Origin: Gordonia aichiensis NBRC 108223
GTDB lineage: Bacteria; Actinomycetota; Actinomycetes; Mycobacteriales; Mycobacteriaceae
Assembly (NCBI RefSeq): GCF_000332975.1
Contig: NZ_BANR01000017.1
Span: forward strand, 62,001-126,000
Direction: 5' to 3'
Length of the DNA stretch: 64,000 nucleotides
Shown here: in pieces, positions 8,855 through 17,752 of the stretch
How positions within the stretch are numbered: position 1 is the stretch's first letter
Layout of the letters: the number at the start of each line of letters is the position of its first letter
The notes under the pieces: generated by a model
Told to the model about the DNA's origin: nothing
The model's input: only the letters and a program-made list of their open reading frames with translations
Database searches by the model: none
Translations under genes and position numbers: made by a program

Positions 8855-9972
8855 AGCCCTGCTCCTCCAACGAGTCAGCACTCTGCGAGCCGCCTACCCT
8901 TGAGTCACCGTCCCTCGGATCACCGTGCCCCGAGTCACCGTCGTCGTGCGCGTCGGGAACCGGTACGCACTCTCCAGTAATCGGGACGGACGAGCTTCGC
9001 CGCCTCGCCGAGTTCCTGGCACCGGGGTGTTGGCCGACCGCCGATGAGACAGCGCTTCTCGAGTGCGGGCGCCGTGTGCGCGGACTGGCCGATGAACTAG
9101 GTGCTCTCGCCGACATCACCGACGGTCTCGGACAAACTCACGACGGGTCGGGGCTGGCACACGACGGGTTGGTCGACGCACTCGGGCGAGTGGCGTCCGG
9201 CCTCGGCGGCATGCGACAACTGGCAGAACGATTCACCGTGTTCGCGCTGTCGGTTGACACCTACGCGACCGCCACCATCGACGCACGCTCGGAGATGACG
9301 GTCCTCGCGGCCATCGCCGATCGCGATCGACTCGCGGCGTCGGTGGCCGGCGCGCTCGGCGACGATGCGGCGTGCGTGATGGCGGCGAGCGCCGGTCGGT
9401 ATGCACTCTCGGCTGCGGGGGACGAGTACACCGAGCGGGCAGGTGACGCGGGTGATGCCGCCGAACGGGGCGCAGAGTCGACCCCGCCCGCTGCGACCAG
9501 CGGCATGATGTCGATGGGCGGACTCGCGGGTCTCGGCGCGCTCGGGATGTCGGCGGGCGGTGGCCTGCATGGCGCAGTTCCTCTCGTGGGAGATGGCTCG
9601 GCACGCGAGCTCGGCGTCGACCCGGCGTCGCTGATCGAGCGTGCAGTCGTATTGCAGACATCACTGCCGGCGCCGTTCTCCGAGTGGATGCGTGTCGCAA
9701 TCGGCGTCGGTGTGGACTCCGACGGAGAGCCGGTCAGGGTCGTCGCGACGAGCGATCCCCAGCCGTATCAGCGTCCCGGATTCGCGATCGCGCCCAGTGA
9801 GTTCCTCGCGGGCGACGGTGGCCCACCGGAGTACGCGATCATCGCCGAGATGACGCGTCTGGGGGTGACCCCGGCGATCGTGGCATCAGCCACAACAATG
9901 CCGCAGGGCATCGCAACGGTACTGATGGCAGAGGGCGTCGCTGTGGCCTCACCACAGTCGGCGCGGCGCTGA
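8851..9972 (+). CDS. Unrecognised Gly/Met- and Ala-rich protein, third gene of the cassette
   Basis: 373 residues, ATG at 8851 overlapping the previous stop (ATGA). The first 40 residues are Ser/Pro/Cys rich with short repeats (LESPSLGSPCPESPSS). Residues about 45-200 form an Ala-rich, probably helical region with many Asp and Gly residues; then a Gly/Met stretch GMMSMGGLAGLGALGMSAGGG near 215-235, like the flexible segments of PPE/EspB-type proteins, and a compact C-terminal domain with alternating strands (VAIGVGVDSDGEPVRVVATS). No signal peptide or membrane helix is obvious. I do not recognise a family. It ends 230 bp before rplS. Confidence 0.55.
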   Translation: MKPCSSNESALCEPPTLESPSLGSPCPESPSSCASGTGTHSPVIGTDELRRLAEFLAPGCWPTADETALLECGRRVRGLADELGALADITDGLGQTHDGSGLAHDGLVDALGRVASGLGGMRQLAERFTVFALSVDTYATATIDARSEMTVLAAIADRDRLAASVAGALGDDAACVMAASAGRYALSAAGDEYTERAGDAGDAAERGAESTPPAATSGMMSMGGLAGLGALGMSAGGGLHGAVPLVGDGSARELGVDPASLIERAVVLQTSLPAPFSEWMRVAIGVGVDSDGEPVRVVATSDPQPYQRPGFAIAPSEFLAGDGGPPEYAIIAEMTRLGVTPAIVASATTMPQGIATVLMAEGVAVASPQSARR

Positions 9973-10010
9973 GATGGTCAACCGGGTGCAGTGCGCCGTC
10001 GCGACGGGCG

Positions 10011-10044
10011 GATTTCACTTCCTGCCTGGTGCTCTGGCACAATG
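10011..10044 (+). promoter_or_regulatory. Candidate rplS promoter (shared motif with rpsP)
   Basis: GATTTC (10011-10016) and TCTGGCACAATGG (10033-10045) repeat the elements found in front of rpsP, with one base more between them. CACAAT at 10038-10043 is the likely -10. The site lies inside the 230-bp gap after the cassette, so rplS can be transcribed independently of trmD and the cassette, with an inferred leader of about 150 bases. Confidence 0.55.
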
Positions 10045-10202
10045 GTCGGGTTGCCTGAGGCCGTCGAACGACGCCTAGGGCATGACTCGGAGCACGAACC
10101 GGTTCGAACCCTGACGTCACATGGTCGCAAACACCGACGACAACGGCGTGGGCCGCCAGGTTCCTCTGTTCACCAGTAGCCACATTAAGGAACAACGACA
10201 TC

Positions 10203-10544
10203 ATGAACACCCTCGACTTCCTCGACAAGCAGTCGCTGCGCGACGACATCCCTGAATTCGGCCCCGGCGACACCCTCGACGTCCACGTCAAGGTCATCGA
10301 GGGCTCCAAGGAGCGCGTCCAGGTGTTCAAGGGCGTCGTCATTCGTCGCCAGGGCGGCGGCGTCCGCGAGACGTTCACCGTCCGCAAGGTCTCGTTCGGT
10401 GTCGGCGTGGAGCGTACTTTCCCGGTCCACAGCCCCAACATCGCCAAGATCGACGTCTTGACTCGCGGTGACGTGCGACGCGCCAAGCTCTACTACCTGC
10501 GCGATCTGCGCGGCAAGGCAGCCAAGATCAAGGAAAAGCGCTGA
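10203..10544 (+). CDS. rplS: 50S ribosomal protein bL19
   Basis: Located at the 30S-50S interface. 113 residues beginning [19 protein letters not shown], with [18 protein letters not shown] and [21 protein letters not shown], all characteristic of bL19; ends [23 protein letters not shown] at 10203 preceded by AAGGAACAACG. Own promoter candidate upstream at 10011-10044. lepB follows 18 bp later. Confidence 0.97.
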   Translation: MNTLDFLDKQSLRDDIPEFGPGDTLDVHVKVIEGSKERVQVFKGVVIRRQGGGVRETFTVRKVSFGVGVERTFPVHSPNIAKIDVLTRGDVRRAKLYYLRDLRGKAAKIKEKR

Positions 10545-10562
10545 CGCGTCTACCCTGACGAC

Positions 10563-11435
10563 GTGGCATCCGAACACAGCGCGGCACATCACTCCGACGC
10601 AGACGACGCCCATTCACGGTCGGCGGACCATTCTGACGGAACGCAACGCCCCGAAGACTCCGACGAGCGCCCCTGGCGCACGAAGGACGACGGCGACGAA
10701 CCGAAGCGGAAACGTGGTTCCTGGCTGCGTGAGACGGTCATCATCGTCGCATGCGTTCTCTTGGTGACGTGGATTCTGCAGACCTTCATCGGTCGTCAAT
10801 ACGTGATCCCGTCGGAGTCGATGGAGTCGACGCTGATCGGATGCCAGGGTTGCACCAACGACCGCATCGTCATCGACAAGCTGGCCTATCGCTTCGGTGA
10901 TCCCAAGCCCGGTGACGTCGTCGTATTCCGTGCACCCACCGCGTCGTGGGACGGTGACTGGGACTCGCCGCGGTCTTCCAATCCGGTTGTGCATGCGCTC
11001 CAAGACGGTCTGTCATGGTTCGGTTTCGCACCCCCCGACGAGAATGACCTCGTCAAGCGTGTGATCGCGACGGGCGGACAGACGGTCGAGTGCCGCAACG
11101 CCGATGGAGTCGGCGTCAAGGTGAACGGCAAGCCGCTGACCGAGCCGTACATCGACAAGAGTCTGCAGTCTCGCGACGTGGCGTCGGGACAGTCCGGTGA
11201 AGCTGACAACCAGGTGACCAGCTGTTATGGTCCCGACTTTGGTCCGATCAAGATACCCGACGGCAACGTCTGGGTCATGGGCGACAACCGTGAGTACTCG
11301 GCCGACTCGCGCTATCACGTCACCGACGAACTGCACGGCACGGTCCCTGTGTCCGATATTCGCGGCAAGGTTCGTTTCATCATCTACCCCGTCTCGCGGA
11401 TCGGTGGTGTCGGCTCGATCAACCCGCAGCAGTGA
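10563..11435 (+). CDS. lepB: Type I signal peptidase
   Basis: Removes signal peptides from exported proteins at the outer face of the membrane. 290 residues with a hydrophilic Asp/His/Ser-rich cytoplasmic N-terminus (about 53 residues), one membrane segment ([20 protein letters not shown]), the catalytic Ser86 in PSESMEST, and the general-base Lys165 in [16 protein letters not shown]. Box E motif [11 protein letters not shown] lies near the C-terminus. GTG start at 10563. Follows rplS and overlaps rnhB (GTGA), the standard mycobacterial order. Confidence 0.95.
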   Translation: MASEHSAAHHSDADDAHSRSADHSDGTQRPEDSDERPWRTKDDGDEPKRKRGSWLRETVIIVACVLLVTWILQTFIGRQYVIPSESMESTLIGCQGCTNDRIVIDKLAYRFGDPKPGDVVVFRAPTASWDGDWDSPRSSNPVVHALQDGLSWFGFAPPDENDLVKRVIATGGQTVECRNADGVGVKVNGKPLTEPYIDKSLQSRDVASGQSGEADNQVTSCYGPDFGPIKIPDGNVWVMGDNREYSADSRYHVTDELHGTVPVSDIRGKVRFIIYPVSRIGGVGSINPQQ

Positions 11436-12151
11436 GGGCGCGAGGCGTCGTGGGTACATGGCCGCCGAGAGCGCCTGTTCGCCGCGCGTCGGGCCTGCGC
11501 ACCTTCGAGTTCGCGCTGCACAGAAACGGTCTCGGCCCGGTGGCCGGTGTCGACGAAGCCGGCCGGGGAGCGTGCGCGGGACCTCTCGTGGTCGCCGCGT
11601 GTGTCCTGAAACCCACACAGCTGGCGTCGCTGGCTGACCTCGATGATTCCAAACGCCTCTCCGAGGCGACGCGCGAGACGCTGTATCGCGCGGTCACCCG
11701 TTACGCCGCGAGTTGGTCGGTGGTGGTCATCGAGGCCGACGAGATCGACCGGATCGGCATCCACGTCGCCAACATCGAGGGGATGCGTCGCGCTGTGGCA
11801 CAACTCGACGTGACTCCGGGATACGTGTTGTCCGACGGCTTCGCGGTCCCGGGACTGACGGCGCCGTCACTTCCCGTGATCGGGGGTGACGGAGCAGCCG
11901 CATGCATCGCCGCAGCAAGCATCCTCGCCAAGGTGACGCGAGACCGCATCATGGTCGCGATGGACGACGAGGTCCCCGGGTACGACTTCGCCGTGCACAA
12001 GGGCTACAGCACCGCACACCACATGGCATGCCTCGACGTGCACGGCCCCTCCCACCAGCATCGGATGTCGTATCGAAACGTCGCTGCTCGACGTCGCGAA
12101 GAGCGACCAGACATCCCGCCCCCACCCGATCGCGATAGGCTTGAACGATGA
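11432..12151 (+). CDS. rnhB: Ribonuclease HII
   Basis: Cleaves the RNA strand of RNA-DNA hybrids and junction ribonucleotides. 239 residues; the signatures [20 protein letters not shown] (acidic DEAGRG site), [12 protein letters not shown], and [21 protein letters not shown] with the later HKGYST block are complete. GTG start at 11432 overlaps the lepB stop (GTGA). The N-terminal [18 protein letters not shown] matches the mycobacterial type of extension, supporting this early start. C-terminus is Pro/Arg rich and variable. Stop overlaps DUF2469 gene. Confidence 0.95.
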   Translation: MRARGVVGTWPPRAPVRRASGLRTFEFALHRNGLGPVAGVDEAGRGACAGPLVVAACVLKPTQLASLADLDDSKRLSEATRETLYRAVTRYAASWSVVVIEADEIDRIGIHVANIEGMRRAVAQLDVTPGYVLSDGFAVPGLTAPSLPVIGGDGAAACIAAASILAKVTRDRIMVAMDDEVPGYDFAVHKGYSTAHHMACLDVHGPSHQHRMSYRNVAARRREERPDIPPPPDRDRLER

Positions 12152-12459
12152 GCGCTGAGGATCTCGAGAAGTACGAAACCGAGATGGAGTTGTCCCTGTA
12201 CCGCGAGTACAAGGACATCGTCGGCCAGTTCACCTACGTGGTGGAGACCGAGCGGCGTTTCTACCTTGCCAACGCCGTGGAGATGGTGCCACGGAATACC
12301 GACGGCGAGGTGTACTTCGAACTCCGCATGAGTGATGCGTGGGTGTGGGACATGTACCGTCCCGCGCGATTCGTCAAGCAGGTCCGCGTCATCACGTTCA
12401 AGGACGTCAACATCGAAGAGCTCGAAAAGCCCGAACTGCGACTGCCCGACGAGCCGTAG
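12148..12459 (+). CDS. DUF2469 family protein
   Basis: 103-residue acidic cytoplasmic protein conserved in actinobacteria immediately after rnhB (Rv2901c position, recalled). Hallmarks seen: [20 protein letters not shown] at the start, [13 protein letters not shown], and [18 protein letters not shown] at 12148 overlaps the rnhB stop (ATGA). No enzymatic motif; function unknown. Confidence 0.93.
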   Translation: MSAEDLEKYETEMELSLYREYKDIVGQFTYVVETERRFYLANAVEMVPRNTDGEVYFELRMSDAWVWDMYRPARFVKQVRVITFKDVNIEELEKPELRLPDEP

Positions 12460-12565
12460 ACGGGTCACCGACACACTCATTCCACAGACAGCGATTCGTC
12501 CACAGCCAGACCACTGATCCCGTTGCACTCGGCTTTTCGACGGGGCCATGGGTCACTGTTGTGGC

Positions 12566-12979
12566 ATGAGAAGCGAGTCGTCGGCGCGGCGTCCGGACCG
12601 TCGGGCAGTGATCGGCCGGTTGGGTGAAGACCTGGCCGCCGAGTACGTAGTCGGACTGGGATGGTCGGTCCTGGAACGGAATTGGCGATGTCGTTACGGC
12701 GAAATCGATCTGATCGCCAAGGACGCCACCAACGGTGAGCCGACGCTGGTCGTCATTGAGGTCAAGACCCGGGCGAGTCGGGTGTTCGGTGATCCTGCGC
12801 AGGCGGTCACTGCCGACAAGCTGTCGCGTATTCGCCGCCTGACCCGGTTGTGGCTGAGTACACAGGACGCGTACTGGCCGCTGATCCGATTCGACGTCAT
12901 TTCGGTGCAGCTCGATTCGCACTATCCGGAGCGCACCGACCTGGGCGCGATGCGCCACTACCGCGGCGTGTTCGAGTAG
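12566..12979 (+). CDS. yraN: YraN family (UPF0102) nuclease-like protein
   Basis: 137 residues from ATG 12566 (an in-frame ATG at 12548 is an alternative). Contains the PD-(D/E)xK-like core: RLGEDLAAEYV helix, NWRCRYGEIDLIAKD (Glu/Asp) and VVIEVKTRAS (ExK), then FGDPAQAVTADKLSRI. This fold predicts endonuclease or DNA-binding activity; the cellular role is not established. It stands between DUF2469 and comM, matching mycobacterial order, and the comM frame opens directly at its stop. Confidence 0.9.
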   Translation: MRSESSARRPDRRAVIGRLGEDLAAEYVVGLGWSVLERNWRCRYGEIDLIAKDATNGEPTLVVIEVKTRASRVFGDPAQAVTADKLSRIRRLTRLWLSTQDAYWPLIRFDVISVQLDSHYPERTDLGAMRHYRGVFE

Positions 12980-12988
12980 GTGTGTGCG

Positions 12989-14500
12989 ATGTCGCTGGGG
13001 CGTTGTCATTCGGTCGGCCTGAATGCGTTTGAGGCCGGGGTCATCGAGGTTCAGGCTTCGTTGAGTCAGGGGCTTCCGGGGTTCTCGCTGTCGGGAAATG
13101 TCGATTCGTCACTACGCGAGGCGCGTGATCGGGTGCGGGCTGCGATCTCCAACTCGGGGGCGAAGTTCCCGGAGAAGAAGGTGACGGTGAACCTGGCGCC
13201 CGCGGAGATGCCCAAGAGCGGGTCGGGACATGATCTCGCCCTTGCGGTGTCGATACTCGCGGCAACGGATGCTGTTCCCACGTCGAAGCTTGCCGGAACG
13301 ATCTTCCTGGGTGAACTCGCTCTGGATGGACGGCTTCGCCCGGTGCGCGGCGTGCTTCCGGCGGTCATCGAGGCGCGGAACGCCGGTTTCGCTCGTGCGG
13401 TGGTGCCGATCGAGTCGGTGGGTGAGGCGACACTTGTGCGCGACATCGAGGTGGGTGGTGCGCACTCGCTGTCCGAGGTCGCAGCCTGGCTCGAGGGTCA
13501 GTGCGTACTCGACACCGTGTGCGAGGTCCGGTCTCTGCCCGCAGATCCCGTTGCCGACATGGTGGATGTGATCGGCCAGAGCGAAGCGCGACATGTGCTT
13601 GAAATCGCTGCTGCGGGAGCGCATCACGTGATGATGACCGGTCCTCCAGGTATCGGGAAGACCATGCTGGCGCGCCGGTTGCCAGGTATTCTCCCGCCAC
13701 TCGACGAAGAAGAATCTTTGGAGGTGACCGCCCTTCACTCGATCGCGGGCCGATTGCGGCCGGGTCAGCCCCTGATCACCTCACCGCCGTTCGTGGCGCC
13801 GCACCACAGTACTTCGACCACCGCGCTCATCGGCGGCGGTACCGGTATCGCGCGGCCGGGTGCGGTGTCGCTGGCACACCGGGGCATCTTGTTCCTCGAC
13901 GAATGCGCGGAGATGGGGCCCAAAGTCCTTGACTCCCTTCGGCAGCCGCTCGAGGAGGGGGAGGTGCGGATCAGTCGTCGAGACGGGGTGGCCACCTATC
14001 CGGCGCGCTTTCAACTGCTGCTCGCAGCGAATCCGTGTGCGTGTGCACCTGTGCACGATGTCGATTGCGTGTGCAGTGCCGTCGTACGGCGACGGTATCT
14101 GGGAAAGCTGTCCGGCCCATTGATGGATCGTGTCGATTTGCGGGTGCAGATGGAGCCCCCCGGGAACGCGGCGCTGATGATGGCTGCAGAGGAGTCGAGT
14201 GCCGACATACGCGCGAGAGTGACCACAGCGCGAGCGGCGGCCGTCGAACGATGGCGCGAGCACGGATGGCGAACCAACTCAGAAGTTCCGGGATCGGCCC
14301 TCCGCCAGCAGTTTCGGTTGTCGCCCGCTGCGCTTCGGCCGGTCGACGTCTGTGTTCGCGAGGGACGGGTAACGACCCGCGGCGTCGACAGGGCTCTGCG
14401 TGTCGCGTGGACGCTGACCGACCTTCGCGGTGGCGACGTACCGACCGAAACCGATGTGGCACAAGCCTTGCTATACCGAGACCGAGGGGGATTTCGATGA
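12989..14500 (+). CDS. comM: YifB/ComM family Mg-chelatase-like AAA+ ATPase
   Basis: 503 residues from ATG 12989; a GTG at 12980 (immediately after yraN) is the alternative. ComM is a hexameric helicase promoting branch migration in natural transformation in gammaproteobacteria; the actinobacterial role is inferred. N-terminal Lon-substrate-like domain (VEVQASLSQGLPGF type, SGSGHDLALAVSILAA), then AAA+ with Walker A GPPGIGKTM, Walker B GILFLDECAEM, and a C-terminal magnesium chelatase-like segment. A Cys cluster (ANPCACAPVHDVDCVCS) fits the zinc-binding region of the family. Stop overlaps dprA (ATGA). Confidence 0.92.
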   Translation: MSLGRCHSVGLNAFEAGVIEVQASLSQGLPGFSLSGNVDSSLREARDRVRAAISNSGAKFPEKKVTVNLAPAEMPKSGSGHDLALAVSILAATDAVPTSKLAGTIFLGELALDGRLRPVRGVLPAVIEARNAGFARAVVPIESVGEATLVRDIEVGGAHSLSEVAAWLEGQCVLDTVCEVRSLPADPVADMVDVIGQSEARHVLEIAAAGAHHVMMTGPPGIGKTMLARRLPGILPPLDEEESLEVTALHSIAGRLRPGQPLITSPPFVAPHHSTSTTALIGGGTGIARPGAVSLAHRGILFLDECAEMGPKVLDSLRQPLEEGEVRISRRDGVATYPARFQLLLAANPCACAPVHDVDCVCSAVVRRRYLGKLSGPLMDRVDLRVQMEPPGNAALMMAAEESSADIRARVTTARAAAVERWREHGWRTNSEVPGSALRQQFRLSPAALRPVDVCVREGRVTTRGVDRALRVAWTLTDLRGGDVPTETDVAQALLYRDRGGFR

Positions 14501-15645
14501 CACCGTACGCCGACACACACCACGACGACACGCTGCTGCGGGCGTGGACATATCTGAGCGCGGTGGCCGAGCCGCCGTGTCCTCCGATTCGACGCCTCAT
14601 CGACGAAATCGGACCGGTGGCGGCGGCGGAGGCCATTCGCACTCGCCGCGTGCCGAGTGGCCATGATGCGGTGCTGTCGCCGACCAGTGCGCGATCGCAG
14701 AGCTATAGCCCCGCAGAAGATCTCGACAGGGCAGCAGCGGTCGGTGCACGGCTGATCACACCCGACGACGCTGAATGGCCTGCTTGGTCGCTGCTACCAC
14801 TGACACGTCTTCAACCACAGGCGCATGGTGATGAGCCGGTAGCGCTGTGGGTTCGCGGCCCAGCGCGTCTCGACGACGTGGGTGCCGCCTCGATCGCCCT
14901 GGTCGGATCGCGAGCGGCGTCGTCCTACGGTGAGCACGTCACCGGGAGACTGTCGGGCGAACTGTGTGGGGAGGGTTGGGCTGTGGTGTCGGGAGGCGCC
15001 TATGGCATCGACGGCGCCGCGCATCGTGCGGCCCTCGCCTCCGCCGGCATCACCGTGGCGGTTCTCGCCTGCGGGATCGATCGCGACTATCCCGCAGGGC
15101 ATGCTCGCCTTCTCTCCGACGTCGCGGTCACCGGGGCCGTGGTCTCGGAGTACGCGCCCGGAACCACGGCTGCACGGCACAGGTTCCTCACTCGTAATCG
15201 GTTGGTGGCGGCGTTGTCGGCGGCGACAGTCGTCGTCGAGGCGGGCAGGAGATCCGGCGCCGCCAACACCGCGGCGTGGGCGCGCATGCTCGACCGGCCT
15301 GTCGGTGCCGTTCCCGGGCCGGTGACCTCGGCGACGTCCGTGGGGTGTCATCGCCTGATCGCCGACGGACTCGGCACACTCGTCACCGACGCGGCATCGG
15401 TCATCACGCTTGCGGTGCCTGACGGCGGCGGCGATCCCGGACGCGGGCGTGAGCGGCCCACCGACACATTGACCGACGACGAGAAGCGAGTCCACGACGC
15501 GATTCCGGGTCAGGGGAGTGTCACGATCGCCGAGATCTCGTTTGCTGCAGGTCTCGATGTAAGTATCGTCCGGGCAGCGCTCGCGGGGCTGGAGATTGCG
15601 GGTCTGATCGCCGGCGACGGTGGCGGGTGGCGCCTCTTTGCGTAG
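14497..15645 (+). CDS. dprA: DNA-processing protein DprA
   Basis: Binds incoming single-stranded DNA and loads RecA in transformation-competent bacteria; conserved in non-competent actinobacteria too. 382 residues: N-terminal SAM-like region, Rossmann domain with ALVGSRAASSYGEHV, the SGGAYGIDGAAHRAAL block, VLACGIDRDYP, RFLTRNRLVAALS and VVVEAGRRSGA, then a C-terminal winged-helix segment (SVTIAEISFAAGLDVSIVRAAL). ATG at 14497 overlaps comM by four bases. The comM-dprA pairing suggests a common role in DNA uptake or recombination. Confidence 0.94.
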   Translation: MTPYADTHHDDTLLRAWTYLSAVAEPPCPPIRRLIDEIGPVAAAEAIRTRRVPSGHDAVLSPTSARSQSYSPAEDLDRAAAVGARLITPDDAEWPAWSLLPLTRLQPQAHGDEPVALWVRGPARLDDVGAASIALVGSRAASSYGEHVTGRLSGELCGEGWAVVSGGAYGIDGAAHRAALASAGITVAVLACGIDRDYPAGHARLLSDVAVTGAVVSEYAPGTTAARHRFLTRNRLVAALSAATVVVEAGRRSGAANTAAWARMLDRPVGAVPGPVTSATSVGCHRLIADGLGTLVTDAASVITLAVPDGGGDPGRGRERPTDTLTDDEKRVHDAIPGQGSVTIAEISFAAGLDVSIVRAALAGLEIAGLIAGDGGGWRLFA

Positions 15646-15675
15646 CAACCCTGCCGATGTCGCAACGTCCTTGGT

Positions 15676-15694
15676 TTAGGTCACCCTAATTAAC
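15676..15694. promoter_or_regulatory. Candidate IdeR/DtxR iron box upstream of the SIP gene
   Basis: The 19 bases TTAGGTCACCCTAATTAAC match 13 of 19 positions of the known IdeR consensus TTAGGTTAGCCTAACCTAA, including the full left half TTAGGT. They lie 32 bases before the start of a siderophore-interacting protein gene, overlapping the expected -35 region of a promoter whose -10 may be TACGCT (15701-15706). Iron-replete repression is the predicted effect. Confidence 0.65.
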
Positions 15695-15725
15695 GTGGCG
15701 TACGCTGGAGCCATTAGGAGGTTTT

Positions 15726-16589
15726 ATGGCAAAGCGCGTGAATTCGATGACAGTGCTCCGTCGCGAGCAGATCACCCCCCACATGGTAAGGCTCTATCTG
15801 GGAGGTGAGGGCTTCGACGATTTTGCGGCGGCACTGCCGCCACGGAGCGAACGCGATACCGACATGTACGTGAAGCTCATCTTCATGCCCGAAGGAGTCG
15901 AGTTCCCCGACGACTTCGATCCGAGGGCGTCTCGATCACTGCCGCCCGAACAGCAACCGGTCTTGCGCACCTACACGATCCGGAGCGTCGACGAGGACGC
16001 CCGTGAGATCGCAATCGACTTCGTCGTGCACGGCGACGAGGGGATTGCCGGTCCGTGGGCTGCGTCGGTCGACCCCGGCTCCACCGCGAACTTCCTCGGA
16101 CCGGGCAGTGGTTACCGCCCCGATGTCGACGCCCCGTGGCATCTGCTGGCGGCAGACGAGGCAGGACTTCCCGCACTCGCCGCAGCGCTCGAAGCGTTGC
16201 CCGACGATGCGATCGCGAAAGCGTTCATCGAGGTCGCCGGGCCCGATGACGAGGTGCCACTTGACGTTCCGTCCGGAGTGCAGGTGACCTGGGTTCATCG
16301 CGGTGGCCCTGCAGGCGAGGTGTCCGACGACCTCGCAGGCGACAATGCGCCGCTGATCGCGGCGGTTCGTGGGTCCGAGTGGCTCGACGGTGAACCCCAT
16401 GTGTTCATCCACGGCGAGGCCCAGGCGGTCATGCACAATTTGCGCGCCTATGTGCGCAAGGAGCGCGGCGTGAGTGCGGCGAAGGCGTCGATCTCCGGGT
16501 ACTGGCGGCGTGGCCGCACAGAAGAGGGGTTCCGGCAGTGGAAGTCGGAACTGCGTGCCACGGAGGAGGCCGCAAGCGTCGCCGGTTGA
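15726..16589 (+). CDS. Siderophore-interacting protein (ViuB-type ferric-siderophore reductase)
   Basis: 287-residue cytoplasmic flavoprotein that releases iron from ferric siderophores by reduction with NAD(P)H. FAD-binding motif RTYTIR near residue 81, a VVHGDEGIAGPWA block, and the C-terminal SIP domain with VFIHGEAQAVMHNLR and SGYWRRGRTEEGF are family hallmarks. AGGAGG lies 5 bases before the ATG. Monocistronic between dprA and xerC, with an iron box upstream. The homologue in M. tuberculosis (Rv2895c, viuB) holds the same place (recalled). Confidence 0.92.
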   Translation: MAKRVNSMTVLRREQITPHMVRLYLGGEGFDDFAAALPPRSERDTDMYVKLIFMPEGVEFPDDFDPRASRSLPPEQQPVLRTYTIRSVDEDAREIAIDFVVHGDEGIAGPWAASVDPGSTANFLGPGSGYRPDVDAPWHLLAADEAGLPALAAALEALPDDAIAKAFIEVAGPDDEVPLDVPSGVQVTWVHRGGPAGEVSDDLAGDNAPLIAAVRGSEWLDGEPHVFIHGEAQAVMHNLRAYVRKERGVSAAKASISGYWRRGRTEEGFRQWKSELRATEEAASVAG

Positions 16590-16739
16590 AGAGCGACGGC
16601 CGATCGGGTGGCCGTGAGGCTGTCCCGGGCTCGTAGCCGCGGCTGATTCGATGCGCTGCGTATCAGTGCCGAGGCGACGATCCGACAACGACACGCGTGT
16701 GCGGTTGCGTACGCTCGCGGCGTTCGCTGTTGTTGGTAT

Positions 16740-17699
16740 ATGACCGCCTCCGTGCTCGACGACTTCGCCGACCATCTGCGCCACGAGCGTGGACGCAGCG
16801 AGCACACCATCCGCGCGTACGTCTCCGACGTGAAGGGTTTGATCGCCTTCGCCGGCGCCAGGGGCATCCCGGTGGGCGACATCGACCTGCCCCTGCTGCG
16901 CTCCTGGCTTGCAGAACACACGCGCCGCGGCGCTGCGCGCACCACCATCGCGCGCCAGGTGTCGTCGGCGAAAACGTTCTGCGCGTGGGCTTTTCGCGAG
17001 CAGGTTCTGGCCGAGGACCCGTCCACTCGACTCCAGGCACCCAAGGCACACCGAACCCTGCCGCCGATCCTGGCTCCCGAAGAGGCCGTTACCGCGATCG
17101 GCGCAGCCGGCCGGACCGCTCGTGACGACAACGATCATGACGACAACGATCAGACGAGTTCCGAGACCAGGCCGGAGGTTCGCGACGGCGACGATCCGAT
17201 AGCGCTTCGCGACGTGGTGATCATCGAGTTGTTGTACGCCACCGGGATTCGCGTCGGAGAATTGTGTGGCCTGAATGTTGCCGACGTTGACTCGGGTCGG
17301 CGTTTGGTGCGGGTGATCGGCAAAGGGAACAAGGAAAGATCGGTGCCTTACGGTGCGCCTGCAGCACAGGCCGTGACGAGGTGGCTCCGCGACGGGCGAC
17401 CATCGGTGGCGACAGCTCGCTCCGGCGACGCACTGCTACTGGGCGCTCGCGGTGGACGCCTCGACCAACGGATGGCTCGGACCGTCGTCCATCGGGCAGT
17501 CGACGCCGCGGGCGGTCCGTCGATGGGACCGCACGGTCTCCGACATTCCGCCGCGACGCATCTCCTCGAGGGTGGGGCCGACCTCCGTGTCGTGCAAGAA
17601 CTTCTCGGCCACGCGTCCCTGGCGACCACGCAGTTGTACACGCACGTCAGCGTCGAACGTCTACGCGCCGCGCATCGTCAGGCACATCCGCGGGCCTGA
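16740..17699 (+). CDS. xerC: Tyrosine recombinase XerC
   Basis: Resolves chromosome dimers at dif with XerD. 319 residues: SAM-like N-terminal core-binding domain ([19 protein letters not shown]) and catalytic domain with Arg171 (ATGIRVGEL), Lys195 (GKGNKER), His265 and Arg268 ([12 protein letters not shown]), His291 and the nucleophile Tyr300 (TQLYTH). Odd: between the two domains (about residues 126-153) there is an acidic linker with a short repeat [12 protein letters not shown] at 16740. Chromosomal order (SIP-xerC-M23-rpsB) is that of mycobacteria, so it is a housekeeping recombinase, not a phage integrase. Confidence 0.92.
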   Translation: MTASVLDDFADHLRHERGRSEHTIRAYVSDVKGLIAFAGARGIPVGDIDLPLLRSWLAEHTRRGAARTTIARQVSSAKTFCAWAFREQVLAEDPSTRLQAPKAHRTLPPILAPEEAVTAIGAAGRTARDDNDHDDNDQTSSETRPEVRDGDDPIALRDVVIIELLYATGIRVGELCGLNVADVDSGRRLVRVIGKGNKERSVPYGAPAAQAVTRWLRDGRPSVATARSGDALLLGARGGRLDQRMARTVVHRAVDAAGGPSMGPHGLRHSAATHLLEGGADLRVVQELLGHASLATTQLYTHVSVERLRAAHRQAHPRA

Positions 17700-17752
17700 C
17701 GTGGGACAACTGCCTGTGTGGATCCGCTTCGTCCGGTCGGTGCGGTAGGCAG

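Noticed and set aside
16740..17699. XerC as a phage or island integrase
   Set aside because: Its position between the SIP and M23 genes is the conserved chromosomal place of xerC and no attachment-site duplication or phage genes are near.
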